A stretch of 64,000 bases of DNA from Agarilytica sp045430345 (GTDB lineage: Bacteria; Pseudomonadota; Gammaproteobacteria; Pseudomonadales; Cellvibrionaceae), in NCBI GenBank assembly GCA_045430345.1, contig JAILXT010000005.1, forward strand, positions 248,001 to 312,000, written 5' to 3'. Below the pieces are notes generated by a model. That model was given only the letters and a program-made list of their open reading frames with translations. It was not told the DNA's origin and made no database searches. The position numbers were made by a program, and so were the translations under genes. Within the stretch, counting starts at the first letter, position 1. Each line of letters starts with the position of its first letter. Shown here piece by piece: positions 1 through 8,160 of this stretch.

Positions 1-833
1 CAAGTCAAACAGCCTTACAACTTGCTTGGAATCGCGTTCAGCTTACAACCGAATATACTCGAACAAAAAACAATATAGATGACCGGGAAGGTCTCCCCAG
101 TCAAACAACAAGCCAAACTCAACTTAGCGCCAACTACTCTCCTTTGAATCCTAATGAGTACGTCCTATGGCGCGCTCTGGGTAGGCCCTCTTTTTCATTC
201 CGGTTGAGTAAGTCACAACGAGAACAATCCCGCGAGCATGCGCTACTGGCAGGATACGACCTTGACGACAGTACGAACGAATACCAGTTCTCGGCTTCTT
301 TTCAAAAAGAGAAACTCAACTGGTCAATACAACACGCCCTTACGCGCTATACGAACCACGCAACAGCCTTACAAAGCGACGGTTTCACCATATTTGAGCC
401 TGGCCCAGATACGATCAATCGCTTTACAGCCTTAGGCGTAAACTTTAGTCCCACGCAAAATATCTCGCTATACCCTTCATTGCAATGGTCCAACTACGAT
501 GAACACCAATCAAGTACCGAACAAGATTCACTTAATGCCGGACTCAATGCCAACGTCAGAATGTTTCGCGACAAACTTAGCATGAATATCAATTACAACC
601 AGGCAGAGCAAACCAGTAAGTTTTCAAGCTCGCTGCCAGGTCAGGAGTTCAAGAGCCAACAAGCATCTGCAATTGTGGACTGGCAAGTAATCACGTCGAA
701 AGGACTCAACCCCGGACTAAAAGTTTCATTACGCCACACATGGAGCCAACAAAAAGTCAGCCTTCAACAAGCACAAGATAACTACCAGATAACGCTTGGG
801 ATGGAGCTTTACTGGACTCAAGGAACGCTCTAA
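1..833 (+). CDS. Outer-membrane beta-barrel-like protein, 5' partial
   Basis: The reading frame is open from the first bases of the window, so the start lies upstream and a TTG at 144 is probably internal. The visible 277 residues are rich in alternating polar and aromatic residues (YPSLQW, FSASFQ, SLRHTW), the look of beta-hairpins in an outer-membrane barrel. No catalytic motif or named family was recognised. The stop overlaps the next start (TAATG at 831-835), so the two genes are probably translationally coupled. The following genes all encode secreted proteins, which fits an envelope role. The barrel assignment is inference from sequence texture only. Confidence 0.55.
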   Translation, partial: SQTALQLAWNRVQLTTEYTRTKNNIDDREGLPSQTTSQTQLSANYSPLNPNEYVLWRALGRPSFSFRLSKSQREQSREHALLAGYDLDDSTNEYQFSASFQKEKLNWSIQHALTRYTNHATALQSDGFTIFEPGPDTINRFTALGVNFSPTQNISLYPSLQWSNYDEHQSSTEQDSLNAGLNANVRMFRDKLSMNINYNQAEQTSKFSSSLPGQEFKSQQASAIVDWQVITSKGLNPGLKVSLRHTWSQQKVSLQQAQDNYQITLGMELYWTQGTL

Positions 834-2071
834 TGAACAAATTCCTGATCACATTCTTAGCCCACTTTTTATTGGTACTAGCGAGTACATTAACGCATGC
901 AGAAATAACCAGCGTGACTGTCACCCCTGAGACCCTGGATGTCGATATAAATACTGGCCTGACCGTCAACCTAACGTGGACCGTAACCTTAAGCGATGAT
1001 AATGCGGTTGCAGATCAAGGCGAATTTTTTGAACCTCGAAGCGATGGGCCATTAGATACGATCAATACCCCTATTTCCGTTATTGCGCCGATAAGAACCG
1101 AACCACAACCCGTTGGTGTACCAGAAGTTTTACGAATAACACCCGAGATAGCGCAATTTTGGTGGGATATACGTGTTAGACAAGTACTTTACCACCGCAC
1201 CTTTGAAGACACAGAAGGCATTAGCCGGACCGGCACGGTACAAATAAACCTAGTTGATGGCGCCACCAATCCTGTACCAGCCCCTGCAACACCACTTCAA
1301 GGATTAAAACAACTGCGAGGTAACAGCAACGAACTGAGCGTACACCGTCTTGAACTGAAATTTTCAGATTTAAACATCATCAACTTTGTGGATAGCGACG
1401 ATGAACTTAAAGCTCAGTTGGAAATTTCCTACAGCGGTAATGGCTTACTCCGCGGCCAATGGCAAATTTCAGACCCTGCCAGCAGCGATGGCGAACCTAG
1501 ATTCTACACGCTGAGCCTCGTCAATCAACAATTGTTTGAAGTACAACGTAGCGAAATTATCAGCCCACCACTACCGACAACAGTCGCTGGACGATACTAC
1601 TTGCGCTTTTGTGTTACCGGAATCGGCGAAGCAACCTTAGCACCCCAGGGTGCAACTGCATGCCCCAGCGAAATCATCAGTACCGCAGTGGGTTACCAAG
1701 TATTTCCCAAAAAAGACGGTATCCCACAATTAAAAGGCTTAAGCCCGAAAGGCGAAACCGTTACTGTAAAAACAGTATTTACGTGGCCAAACGTCTCGCG
1801 CGCTTCGGTCACCCAGCTTCAAATCCTAGCAGCGCCTCATATAACTCAACAATCAATAAAAAACATTGCGGTTAATAAAGATAAGCACACAGCCCCCGAA
1901 TTTATCACCGGAATGTTACTCCCAGCAAATGTAACAGAAACCAAACTGAGCAATTACATTACGGATCAATTGGTCGATGGCCATAAGTATTACTGGAGAA
2001 TTTCCATTTACGGGACAGACGGTTCGCTCCTAACACGAAGCAAACCGATTTGGTTTCGCTTTATTCAATAA
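833..2071 (+). CDS. Secreted protein with C-terminal Ig/FN3-like region
   Basis: This 412-residue protein begins with a clear Sec signal peptide (hydrophobic stretch at residues 5-20, cleavage near THAE). The rest is beta-rich. The C-terminal 110 residues resemble an Ig or fibronectin-III-like fold, with FTWP and YYWRISIYG segments typical of its strands. Only two cysteines are evident in the mature part (FCVTG and ACPSE), possibly a disulfide. The ATG overlaps the preceding stop by one base, suggesting coupling with the barrel-like protein. I do not recognise a specific family. An envelope-associated or surface protein of this cluster is the most that can be inferred. Confidence 0.6.
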   Translation: MNKFLITFLAHFLLVLASTLTHAEITSVTVTPETLDVDINTGLTVNLTWTVTLSDDNAVADQGEFFEPRSDGPLDTINTPISVIAPIRTEPQPVGVPEVLRITPEIAQFWWDIRVRQVLYHRTFEDTEGISRTGTVQINLVDGATNPVPAPATPLQGLKQLRGNSNELSVHRLELKFSDLNIINFVDSDDELKAQLEISYSGNGLLRGQWQISDPASSDGEPRFYTLSLVNQQLFEVQRSEIISPPLPTTVAGRYYLRFCVTGIGEATLAPQGATACPSEIISTAVGYQVFPKKDGIPQLKGLSPKGETVTVKTVFTWPNVSRASVTQLQILAAPHITQQSIKNIAVNKDKHTAPEFITGMLLPANVTETKLSNYITDQLVDGHKYYWRISIYGTDGSLLTRSKPIWFRFIQ

Positions 2072-2101
2072 GAATCGTATTTCAATTTTAAGTGAGAGAA
2101 C

Positions 2102-3559
2102 TTGATGAAACTAATACAGACCAACCTACTTTTTTTCCTTTTCGCATATTCTATTCACATATCAGCCGGGTTTGAAGCACGAATAGGTAACAACAACAGC
2201 AATACGGCCACAGTAAAACCACACCTTGTCGACAAATCTAAATACGCGAGAAGTGACGCACTGACAACATCGATACCTATGCAATTTAGAGGTGGATGCA
2301 GCAGTGGGCACACATTGAAAAAATTTGATTTAAAACTCGGAAACTCCATTTACAATATTCCTGTATCAGGAAACAACCGGAATATCTCAGGTAACAAGGG
2401 GCAATCATGGGCCACTCACAACGCGTCTAATTTTACAATCCCTGCGGACCACCCCGGTTTAATTTCTGCTTGTAATAACCATATTAGCCAAAAACTTAGC
2501 CAAGGCTACGACCTTGAAACACTTCTAAGCTCAGACTCTCAACTCAGCAACATCGAAACTTCAATAGATCTGCAATACCAATCTAAGTGCAATAAAAACG
2601 CCAGCGTCTTTAATCCGCCACCAACACCTTGGACACAACAAGACACTTTACGAGTAAAAGTCCGTTGTAAAGCAACAGGATACGAAGAACCGGTTAACAT
2701 TGATAACATTCAATTTAGCATTGATAAAACCGTCACATTGGGTGGCGCCTGTAAAGTAAAGCTAAAAGGCGCGCTAACAACAAGCAAGCCTAATCAGACC
2801 GTGCGATTTCGCTATGAACACGTAGACAAAGATTTTAATAGAAAATTATCCAGCATTCACCAAGTTACAACCGACCAACAAGGTTACAAAAACTTTAGCC
2901 ACAATTATTCCGTTGCAAATGGTCCTGGTAAAGAAAAAGGGAAAATACGTATTATTGGCGTTAGCCATAGTTTTCAGAGCGCTCAAAAAAGCTACACCAT
3001 GAATTGCATTGATCCCGCCACCAGCAGCTTACAACAAGCAACACCCAGTACAATAAAGTTAAAAGCCAAACCGGTAAACAATTCCAAAAAAGCGTTCGGC
3101 AACCAACTCTGCCCCACCAAGGTTAAATTCATTGGCACGATTAAAGCCGGTTCCAACCTAAATGGACAAGCCGTTTTCATAGGGCAGTCACTTGCAGACA
3201 TCCAAGCTAAGCCTTTTTCAATACAAAAAGGGCAAACCAAGAAAGTTAACCGCGTACGACAGTTAAATTGGACAGCGCCCGCAAGCTCAACACTAACCCT
3301 GGGAGGAGGTGGAAGTGCTGCCCCCTTAATGACGCAAAACGTGATGCAAGGACTCAATATAGTCGGACAAAATAATCAACCCATACTATCTTACCCAAGA
3401 AAATCCTTTACTGTATCGTGCTCCCTTCCCTCCGTTATGCCCGGCGTACAAATCCCAGCCCCCGGGTTTTCAGCTGTGCCGAACCACACTGGCGGTGGTG
3501 CACCAACAGACTTACAAACAACTCAACCGATAATCCCCAAAGCTATACCTACTCCCTAG
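2102..3559 (+). CDS. Secreted Cys-containing protein with a duplicated beta-domain
   Basis: This 485-residue protein has an N-terminal signal peptide (residues 1-22, ending ISAG). A spaced AGAGAACTTG ribosome site precedes the ATG. Two segments of roughly 100 residues, about 205-300 and 335-445, follow the same pattern: an early Cys after a Gly or Leu, a KxKxxG strand, a long middle part, and a final strand ending in Y-T/V-x-C. This suggests a duplicated disulfide-closed beta-sandwich domain. The tail of about 40 residues is Pro/Gly/Thr-rich and probably disordered. No enzyme motif was seen. It sits between other secreted proteins with short gaps, so a shared operon is likely. Function unknown. 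Confidence 0.6.
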   Translation: MMKLIQTNLLFFLFAYSIHISAGFEARIGNNNSNTATVKPHLVDKSKYARSDALTTSIPMQFRGGCSSGHTLKKFDLKLGNSIYNIPVSGNNRNISGNKGQSWATHNASNFTIPADHPGLISACNNHISQKLSQGYDLETLLSSDSQLSNIETSIDLQYQSKCNKNASVFNPPPTPWTQQDTLRVKVRCKATGYEEPVNIDNIQFSIDKTVTLGGACKVKLKGALTTSKPNQTVRFRYEHVDKDFNRKLSSIHQVTTDQQGYKNFSHNYSVANGPGKEKGKIRIIGVSHSFQSAQKSYTMNCIDPATSSLQQATPSTIKLKAKPVNNSKKAFGNQLCPTKVKFIGTIKAGSNLNGQAVFIGQSLADIQAKPFSIQKGQTKKVNRVRQLNWTAPASSTLTLGGGGSAAPLMTQNVMQGLNIVGQNNQPILSYPRKSFTVSCSLPSVMPGVQIPAPGFSAVPNHTGGGAPTDLQTTQPIIPKAIPTP

Positions 3560-3621
3560 CTAAAGGTGTACAACGAAATTCAACATTTGCCAGATAAAAT
3601 ATAAACCATAGGAATTTAATC

Positions 3622-3954
3622 ATGACGACGTTCAACTTAAACCTCATAAAAGTCTGTTTTTCACTGCTTATATTTTTAAGCATCAACACCTATGCTGAAA
3701 AACGCATTAGTTCATCACCAAACAATGCAGATGCCGCATGTGCAGAATACGATCCCGATGATGCCCGCCTTCCATCAGGAAACTGTGAACCTGCTAAAGA
3801 AACGATCAAATATGATCCAGACTGCGCGCGGCTATACGGATGCTCAGATAAAAACACACAGAAAGGTCCACAAGATTTTAGCGCGAAGGGTGGTAACGAT
3901 CCGCAACCTATCGGACTTCTTCTTCCTGCAGTTCAAAAAGCCCGAGACAAATAG
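3622..3954 (+). CDS. Small secreted Cys-containing protein
   Basis: This 110-residue protein starts with a signal peptide (hydrophobic core LLIFLSINTYA, cleavage near TYAE). The mature part of about 85 residues is hydrophilic and contains an imperfect internal repeat, YDPDDARLPSG and YDPDCARLYG, each followed by a cysteine. Four cysteines in all (AACAE, GNCEP, PDCAR, YGCSD) could form two disulfides. The spacing to both neighbours is about 60 bases on the same strand. No family was recognised. It is probably an accessory of the same exported system as its neighbours. Confidence 0.55.
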   Translation: MTTFNLNLIKVCFSLLIFLSINTYAEKRISSSPNNADAACAEYDPDDARLPSGNCEPAKETIKYDPDCARLYGCSDKNTQKGPQDFSAKGGNDPQPIGLLLPAVQKARDK

Positions 3955-4014
3955 GAAACACAATGAGCATATTTCATCTCACCACAACTTCAAAACTAAA
4001 TCAGAGAATAATTT

Positions 4015-4413
4015 ATGTCTAATTACGTTAAAGCAAAATACATATTAATATTCATTTTAGGTTTTTTTACGAGCACACATGCGTTATCAGCCAGCTGGAC
4101 AGCTTGGCTTGATAGAGACAATCCAAGTGGGAGTGGTGACTATGAACGACTGTCGCAATTTGAAGAAAACGATGTCTGCGCTCACCCTATCGCTATCGAA
4201 GCTCTTGCCACAATCACTGTGCCTGGGTATGGACAAGTCTATAAAAAAGTTACGCCGGAAATATATACATCACCAGAATATAACTATTGGGATTACGAGG
4301 GTGACACATTTCACCGGTTTAGCCCTCAGGAAGGCTTAGTGTGTAGAAATGCAGACCAATACAATGGAAATCAATATTGTGAGGATTATTTAGTGCGGTT
4401 TTTGTGCCCTTAA
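4015..4413 (+). CDS. Secreted WxxW (mucin/CILP-type) domain protein
   Basis: This 132-residue protein has a signal peptide (residues 1-25, ending ALSAS) followed by a single domain. The domain opens with W-T-A-W, then DRDNPSGSGDYE, then a Cys-His-Pro at about residue 57, and ends with C-R-N, YCEDYLVRFLCP. This order (WxxW, D-x-P-x-G-x-GD-x-E, spaced cysteines, terminal V-x-F-x-C) matches the Mucin2_WxxW domain known from gel-forming mucins, oikosins and cartilage intermediate layer protein. The domain is mainly described in animals, so a compact bacterial secreted version is notable. It is the last gene of the secreted cluster and is followed by a convergent gene. The domain call is from memory of the family consensus; function is unknown. 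Confidence 0.6.
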   Translation: MSNYVKAKYILIFILGFFTSTHALSASWTAWLDRDNPSGSGDYERLSQFEENDVCAHPIAIEALATITVPGYGQVYKKVTPEIYTSPEYNYWDYEGDTFHRFSPQEGLVCRNADQYNGNQYCEDYLVRFLCP

Positions 4414-4443
4414 AGTTAAAACAAACCGACAGTACACACTAAA

Positions 4444-4472
4444 CAGGGTGTTTATCAAAGTTCTACGCCCTG
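4444..4472. terminator. Possible hairpin between convergent genes
   Basis: CAGGGTG and CGCCCTG can pair over 7 bp with one G-T pair and a 15-base loop. They lie between the stop of the WxxW gene and the stop of the convergent tauE-like gene. There is no T-run, so a terminator role is weak. Confidence 0.25.
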
Positions 4473-4511
4473 CTTATAATAACGGAGAATGCAAGGTCCC
4501 CAAGACAAAAT

Positions 4512-5336
4512 TTAAGCCAAAACCGTCTGCACCACCGTAAATACCGACACCACTATAAGTGCTACAGAGAACACCTGCTGCAACAAAGGACCTGCAAGAT
4601 ATTTACTTACCTGCTGACTCAATATCATGCCAAGCAACGCGCTTAGAATAATTTTACTTAATAGAAATAGTTCTACTCCCTGAGCAAATAGAATGTGCGA
4701 AACAAACCCCGAACTACTCACAAGCACGATAGAAAAGAGAGAAGTTGCTACCGCTGTCTTCATTGGCATGCCACTCACAAACAATAAGAAAGGCACAATC
4801 AAAAAACCACCGCCGACACCAAACACTCCTGAAACAAAACCGATGATCAAGCCACCAATAACAAGCGAAGTAACGCAATTTATCTGAAGATGAAAAATTC
4901 CATCGGGGCTATATCGGCAAAGCATCGCTTGCGGTTCAGTTGGTATGTCGACAGAAGCCCCCCGTGTTACGCGTGTCGCAACAGGATCTTTAAACGATTG
5001 TCGCCACATGCGCACGGCAATAGCAAAGGCCAACAAGCTAAACCCCGCCACCAACCAAAACTCGGGCACATGTAACGATGCCAATTTACCTAATGGCGCA
5101 GTTATCATTCCCGAGACGGCGAGAATCGCACCCGGCGACCATAGCACGCGATGACGCTGATGAATCACGCCATAAAAAGCAGCACACGCCACCGCACCTA
5201 ATGCTGTACCCATCGCTTCGGACGCCGGCAAGCCCATCAATAAAATTAATAACGGTACCGCAAACACAGAGCCTCCAGCGCCCGTAAGCCCCAAAAGTCC
5301 GCCAATCGATATACCGATTACATATTCCATCCACAC
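4512..5336 (-). CDS. TauE/SafE-family sulfite/sulfonate exporter
   Basis: This is a 274-residue integral membrane protein with about eight hydrophobic segments in two halves separated by a polar loop near residues 110-150. Each half opens with the family's Gly-rich motif: GGLLGLTGAGGSVFAVPLL at the N-terminus and GFVSGVFGVGGGFLIVPFL in the second half. TauE/SafE proteins export sulfite, sulfoacetate or related anions. Its place next to a full thiosulfate-oxidation locus makes sulfite export the most likely job: persulfide dioxygenase makes sulfite in the cytoplasm. It is transcribed divergently from the first fadL-like gene. Substrate is inferred from context. Confidence 0.85.
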   Translation of the reverse strand: MWMEYVIGISIGGLLGLTGAGGSVFAVPLLILLMGLPASEAMGTALGAVACAAFYGVIHQRHRVLWSPGAILAVSGMITAPLGKLASLHVPEFWLVAGFSLLAFAIAVRMWRQSFKDPVATRVTRGASVDIPTEPQAMLCRYSPDGIFHLQINCVTSLVIGGLIIGFVSGVFGVGGGFLIVPFLLFVSGMPMKTAVATSLFSIVLVSSSGFVSHILFAQGVELFLLSKIILSALLGMILSQQVSKYLAGPLLQQVFSVALIVVSVFTVVQTVLA

Positions 5337-5428
5337 CTCAATAGATAAATGAGATCTTTAAAACAATCGTTTTTAGTAGATTCAGTTTTATAGCCTGTCA
5401 TTCGAAAGAATAAATAAAATGATTTCGT

Positions 5429-5458
5429 ATATTCAGCTTATGACAAAAGCCTGAATAT
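5429..5458. promoter_or_regulatory. Perfect 8-bp inverted repeat between tauE and fadL
   Basis: ATATTCAG at 5429-5436 and CTGAATAT at 5451-5458 are perfect inverted repeats separated by 14 bases, in the divergent intergenic region. A candidate promoter for the fadL gene follows directly: TTGCGC at 5458-5463, then 17 bases, then ATTATA at 5481-5486. The repeat overlaps the putative -35 and could be an operator controlling both directions. Confidence 0.4.
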
Positions 5459-5555
5459 TGCGCTACTGGGTGTCTGTTCTATTATAAATAGTAATTGCCT
5501 CTACCCAGGGGCCGTACTGTTGACGCTGCCTAAGAGGCACTACCGGAGAAATTTC

Positions 5556-6911
5556 ATGGCACCAAGCATAATAAGAAAAACAACAACTCTGGGTGTTTTA
5601 TCGAGTCTCTTATTAGGATTCACCTCCCCCAGCGTGCTCGCCACGAATGGTTATTTTTCTCACGGCATTACAACTTCTGAGCGCGCAATGGGTGGCGCGG
5701 GCGTAGCGAACCCCAGCGGCCCTATGGCACAGGAAGTAAACCCCGCCAATATAGCCGACCTTGATGACGGCTACGAAGTGATGCTTTCTGCTTTTTCACC
5801 CGATCGCTCGTATTCTGCAACCGGAGGGCCTGCGGCTCCTGCCGGCACCCCTTGTGGAGTAGCATGCCCATTCACCATCGGCGGCGGTAGCCAAAACCTG
5901 GACAGTAAAGGTACGCTGTTTTTTATTCCTTCATTCGCCATGGCCCGTCGTATTAGTGATAATTCGGCCTGGGGCTTTGCATTTATCGCTCGAGGCGGGA
6001 TGAACACTGAATGGGAGGGCGGCACAGCAATTCTCGGCACCCCCTCCGGTTCGAACGCTGAATTACCCGGCACCTTTGGCGCAGGAAAAACATTTTCGGA
6101 CCTTAAACAGATCGCGTTAAAAGGCAGCTATGCCCTTCAGGTAAACGATTCGTTTGATGTAGGGGTGAGCTTAGTCTTCCACTACCAAACGTTCGAAGCT
6201 GAAGGCTTAAGTAACTTCGCGCCTTTCTCTTTAGATCCAACCAACCTCAGTAATAAAGGCAGCGACAGCTCCAACGGTTTTGGTTTACAACTCGGCGCTA
6301 GCTGGCATGTATCCGACAGCATTAGCCTCGCGGCCTCTTATCAACCCAAAACAGATATGAGCGAGTTCGATAGCTACAGCGGCTTATTTGCGAACGACGG
6401 TGATTTTGACCTCCCAGAAAATTACACCCTTGGCATACGCGCCAAAACAACGCATTACCGATTTTTATTCGATATCCAACAAATTAACTACTCCGGCGTT
6501 GAATCACTCGGCAACGGTATATCTCAACTTACCACCGTATGTTTATCCGGGGACACCTCCGGCTGCTTAGGTGGCAGTAACGGCGCGGGTTTTGGCTGGG
6601 AAGACATGACCATTTATAAGTATGGAATGGAACGTTCTCTCTCAAATGGCCACAATATTCAAGTCGGTTATAGCTATGGTGAACACCCCATTCCCGAAAC
6701 AGAAGTCGTCTTTAATATCCTTGCACCCGCAGTGATCGAACAACATTTTACGGCTGGCTATACGATGCTGAATAGCGACAATAAAGGCTGGGAATTCAGC
6801 TTTATGTATGCGCCAAGTAAGTCCGTCAGCGGATCAAATCCTTTCGACCCAACACAAACGGTTAAGCTAGAGATGTCTCAGTGGGAATTTAGCTTTGGTT
6901 ATCAGTTTTAA
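5556..6911 (+). CDS. OmpP1/FadL-family outer-membrane transporter, copy 1
   Basis: I chose the ATG at 5556 because CCGGAGAA lies a few bases upstream and it gives a proper signal peptide (ending VLAT). A TTG 36 bases earlier is in frame but has no ribosome site. The mature protein begins TNGYFSHG, the N-terminal hatch signature of FadL/TodX porins, and ends in aromatic FGYQF as outer-membrane barrels do. FadL proteins let hydrophobic compounds cross the outer membrane by lateral diffusion. Unusually there are two Cys pairs: CGVAC near residue 103 and C-x7-C just before GGSNGAGFGWEDM. A close paralogue ends the same sulfur locus. Import of elemental sulfur or an organosulfur compound is my inference from context. 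Confidence 0.88.
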   Translation: MAPSIIRKTTTLGVLSSLLLGFTSPSVLATNGYFSHGITTSERAMGGAGVANPSGPMAQEVNPANIADLDDGYEVMLSAFSPDRSYSATGGPAAPAGTPCGVACPFTIGGGSQNLDSKGTLFFIPSFAMARRISDNSAWGFAFIARGGMNTEWEGGTAILGTPSGSNAELPGTFGAGKTFSDLKQIALKGSYALQVNDSFDVGVSLVFHYQTFEAEGLSNFAPFSLDPTNLSNKGSDSSNGFGLQLGASWHVSDSISLAASYQPKTDMSEFDSYSGLFANDGDFDLPENYTLGIRAKTTHYRFLFDIQQINYSGVESLGNGISQLTTVCLSGDTSGCLGGSNGAGFGWEDMTIYKYGMERSLSNGHNIQVGYSYGEHPIPETEVVFNILAPAVIEQHFTAGYTMLNSDNKGWEFSFMYAPSKSVSGSNPFDPTQTVKLEMSQWEFSFGYQF

Positions 6912-6942
6912 ACGGCTAACCAACCAAGAGGAACGTTAGTTA

Positions 6943-8145
6943 ATGGAAACCATTATTGCCATTACATTATTTATCGCATTAGTAATCGCGATATTCTTCA
7001 TTTTTCGGTTTCGATCTTTATACCAAAGCGCACAACGACAACTTAAAGATCATCAGGAATCAAAAGAGAGTGAAGTCAGCTCCCTTACAGACGCTCTGAA
7101 AAGCGAAACCCATAAAGCACAGACCGAACTGGAAAAAGAAAAAGACAATATCACAAAAACGCTTTCAATCGCGTTCCATTCTGGGTCAGAAAAAACCGAG
7201 CAAATATCAGGTTCTTTGACTGAAATATACGCGTGTGTAGAGGAGTCAAACAAACCCATTGCCGACATTTTTGAAACATCCCAGCGCGCGATGGAAATTT
7301 CTGAAAATAACCGTGAACTCGCCACCACATTACGAGATAGCGTCGCCAACCTAAATAATGTGGGCGTTGATCTCGACAAACTAACAGAAGAATTTGGACA
7401 AATCAGTGAACGTACGATTTCCATAGGGAATTTCGCCAACGATGCGCGGATGCTAGCGCTGAACGCGGCTATTGAAGCTGCCCGAGCAGGTGAGCATGGT
7501 CGAGGGTTTGCTGTGGTGGCCGATGCAGTTAAGGAGCTAGCAGACAATATTGCAAATTTTTCCAACGAGATATTTTCACTGGTAGAAACGATTCAACAAG
7601 GTATGGGCCAAGTGGTCGAAGGGTCAAAAGAGCATATCGAATCCTCTTCCAGTATCAGTGACAACATCAGTCATGGGTTTGAAGAAATCACGCAAAGTGT
7701 AAAAGCCATTGAAGACCAATCGGTACACCTCAGCCACTATAATACTGAAATGACAGCACAAGTTCAGGAGGTCGCCAAAGAAGCAAAAACAGCCTTTGAA
7801 GGCCAGATTAAATTACTGGCAGATACGATTGGCGTGGTTTCAGGCAATCACATCGTCGACGTATTACCGAGTGAAGTACGCTCAAACCCTAAACGTTATG
7901 AAATTATTGATGTACGTTCAAATGAAGAATTTCAAGGCGCATTAGGGCATATTCCCTCGGCACGGCTTATGTGTTTACAGGATGAATTTTCTCAACAATT
8001 ACAGACACTCGATAAGAAAAAAGAATACCTTTTTGTATGCAGAAGTGGCGGCCGTTCCGCCAGAGCGGCGCGCATCGCTCAAGCAAACGGTTTTGAAAAT
8101 GTGTTCAATATGGAAGGCGGCATGCTTCGCTGGAATGAAAAATAA
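6943..8145 (+). CDS. Methyl-accepting signalling protein fused to a rhodanese domain
   Basis: This 400-residue protein has one N-terminal membrane helix (residues 3-22), a coiled coil with no periplasmic sensor domain, the conserved chemoreceptor hairpin tip at about 165-200 (DARMLALNAAIEAARAGEHG), a second coiled-coil arm to about 290, and a C-terminal rhodanese domain at 310-400. The rhodanese active site is C366-R-S-G-G-R-S, a complete catalytic loop. The receptor hairpin would engage CheA/CheW, while a rhodanese takes sulfane sulfur on its cysteine. The gene lies 31 bases after fadL and 15 bases before the persulfide dioxygenase gene, implying one transcript. A role as cytoplasmic persulfide sensor feeding chemotaxis or another output is inferred. 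Confidence 0.88.
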   Translation: METIIAITLFIALVIAIFFIFRFRSLYQSAQRQLKDHQESKESEVSSLTDALKSETHKAQTELEKEKDNITKTLSIAFHSGSEKTEQISGSLTEIYACVEESNKPIADIFETSQRAMEISENNRELATTLRDSVANLNNVGVDLDKLTEEFGQISERTISIGNFANDARMLALNAAIEAARAGEHGRGFAVVADAVKELADNIANFSNEIFSLVETIQQGMGQVVEGSKEHIESSSSISDNISHGFEEITQSVKAIEDQSVHLSHYNTEMTAQVQEVAKEAKTAFEGQIKLLADTIGVVSGNHIVDVLPSEVRSNPKRYEIIDVRSNEEFQGALGHIPSARLMCLQDEFSQQLQTLDKKKEYLFVCRSGGRSARAARIAQANGFENVFNMEGGMLRWNEK

Positions 8146-8160
8146 ACGAGAACTTACAAC

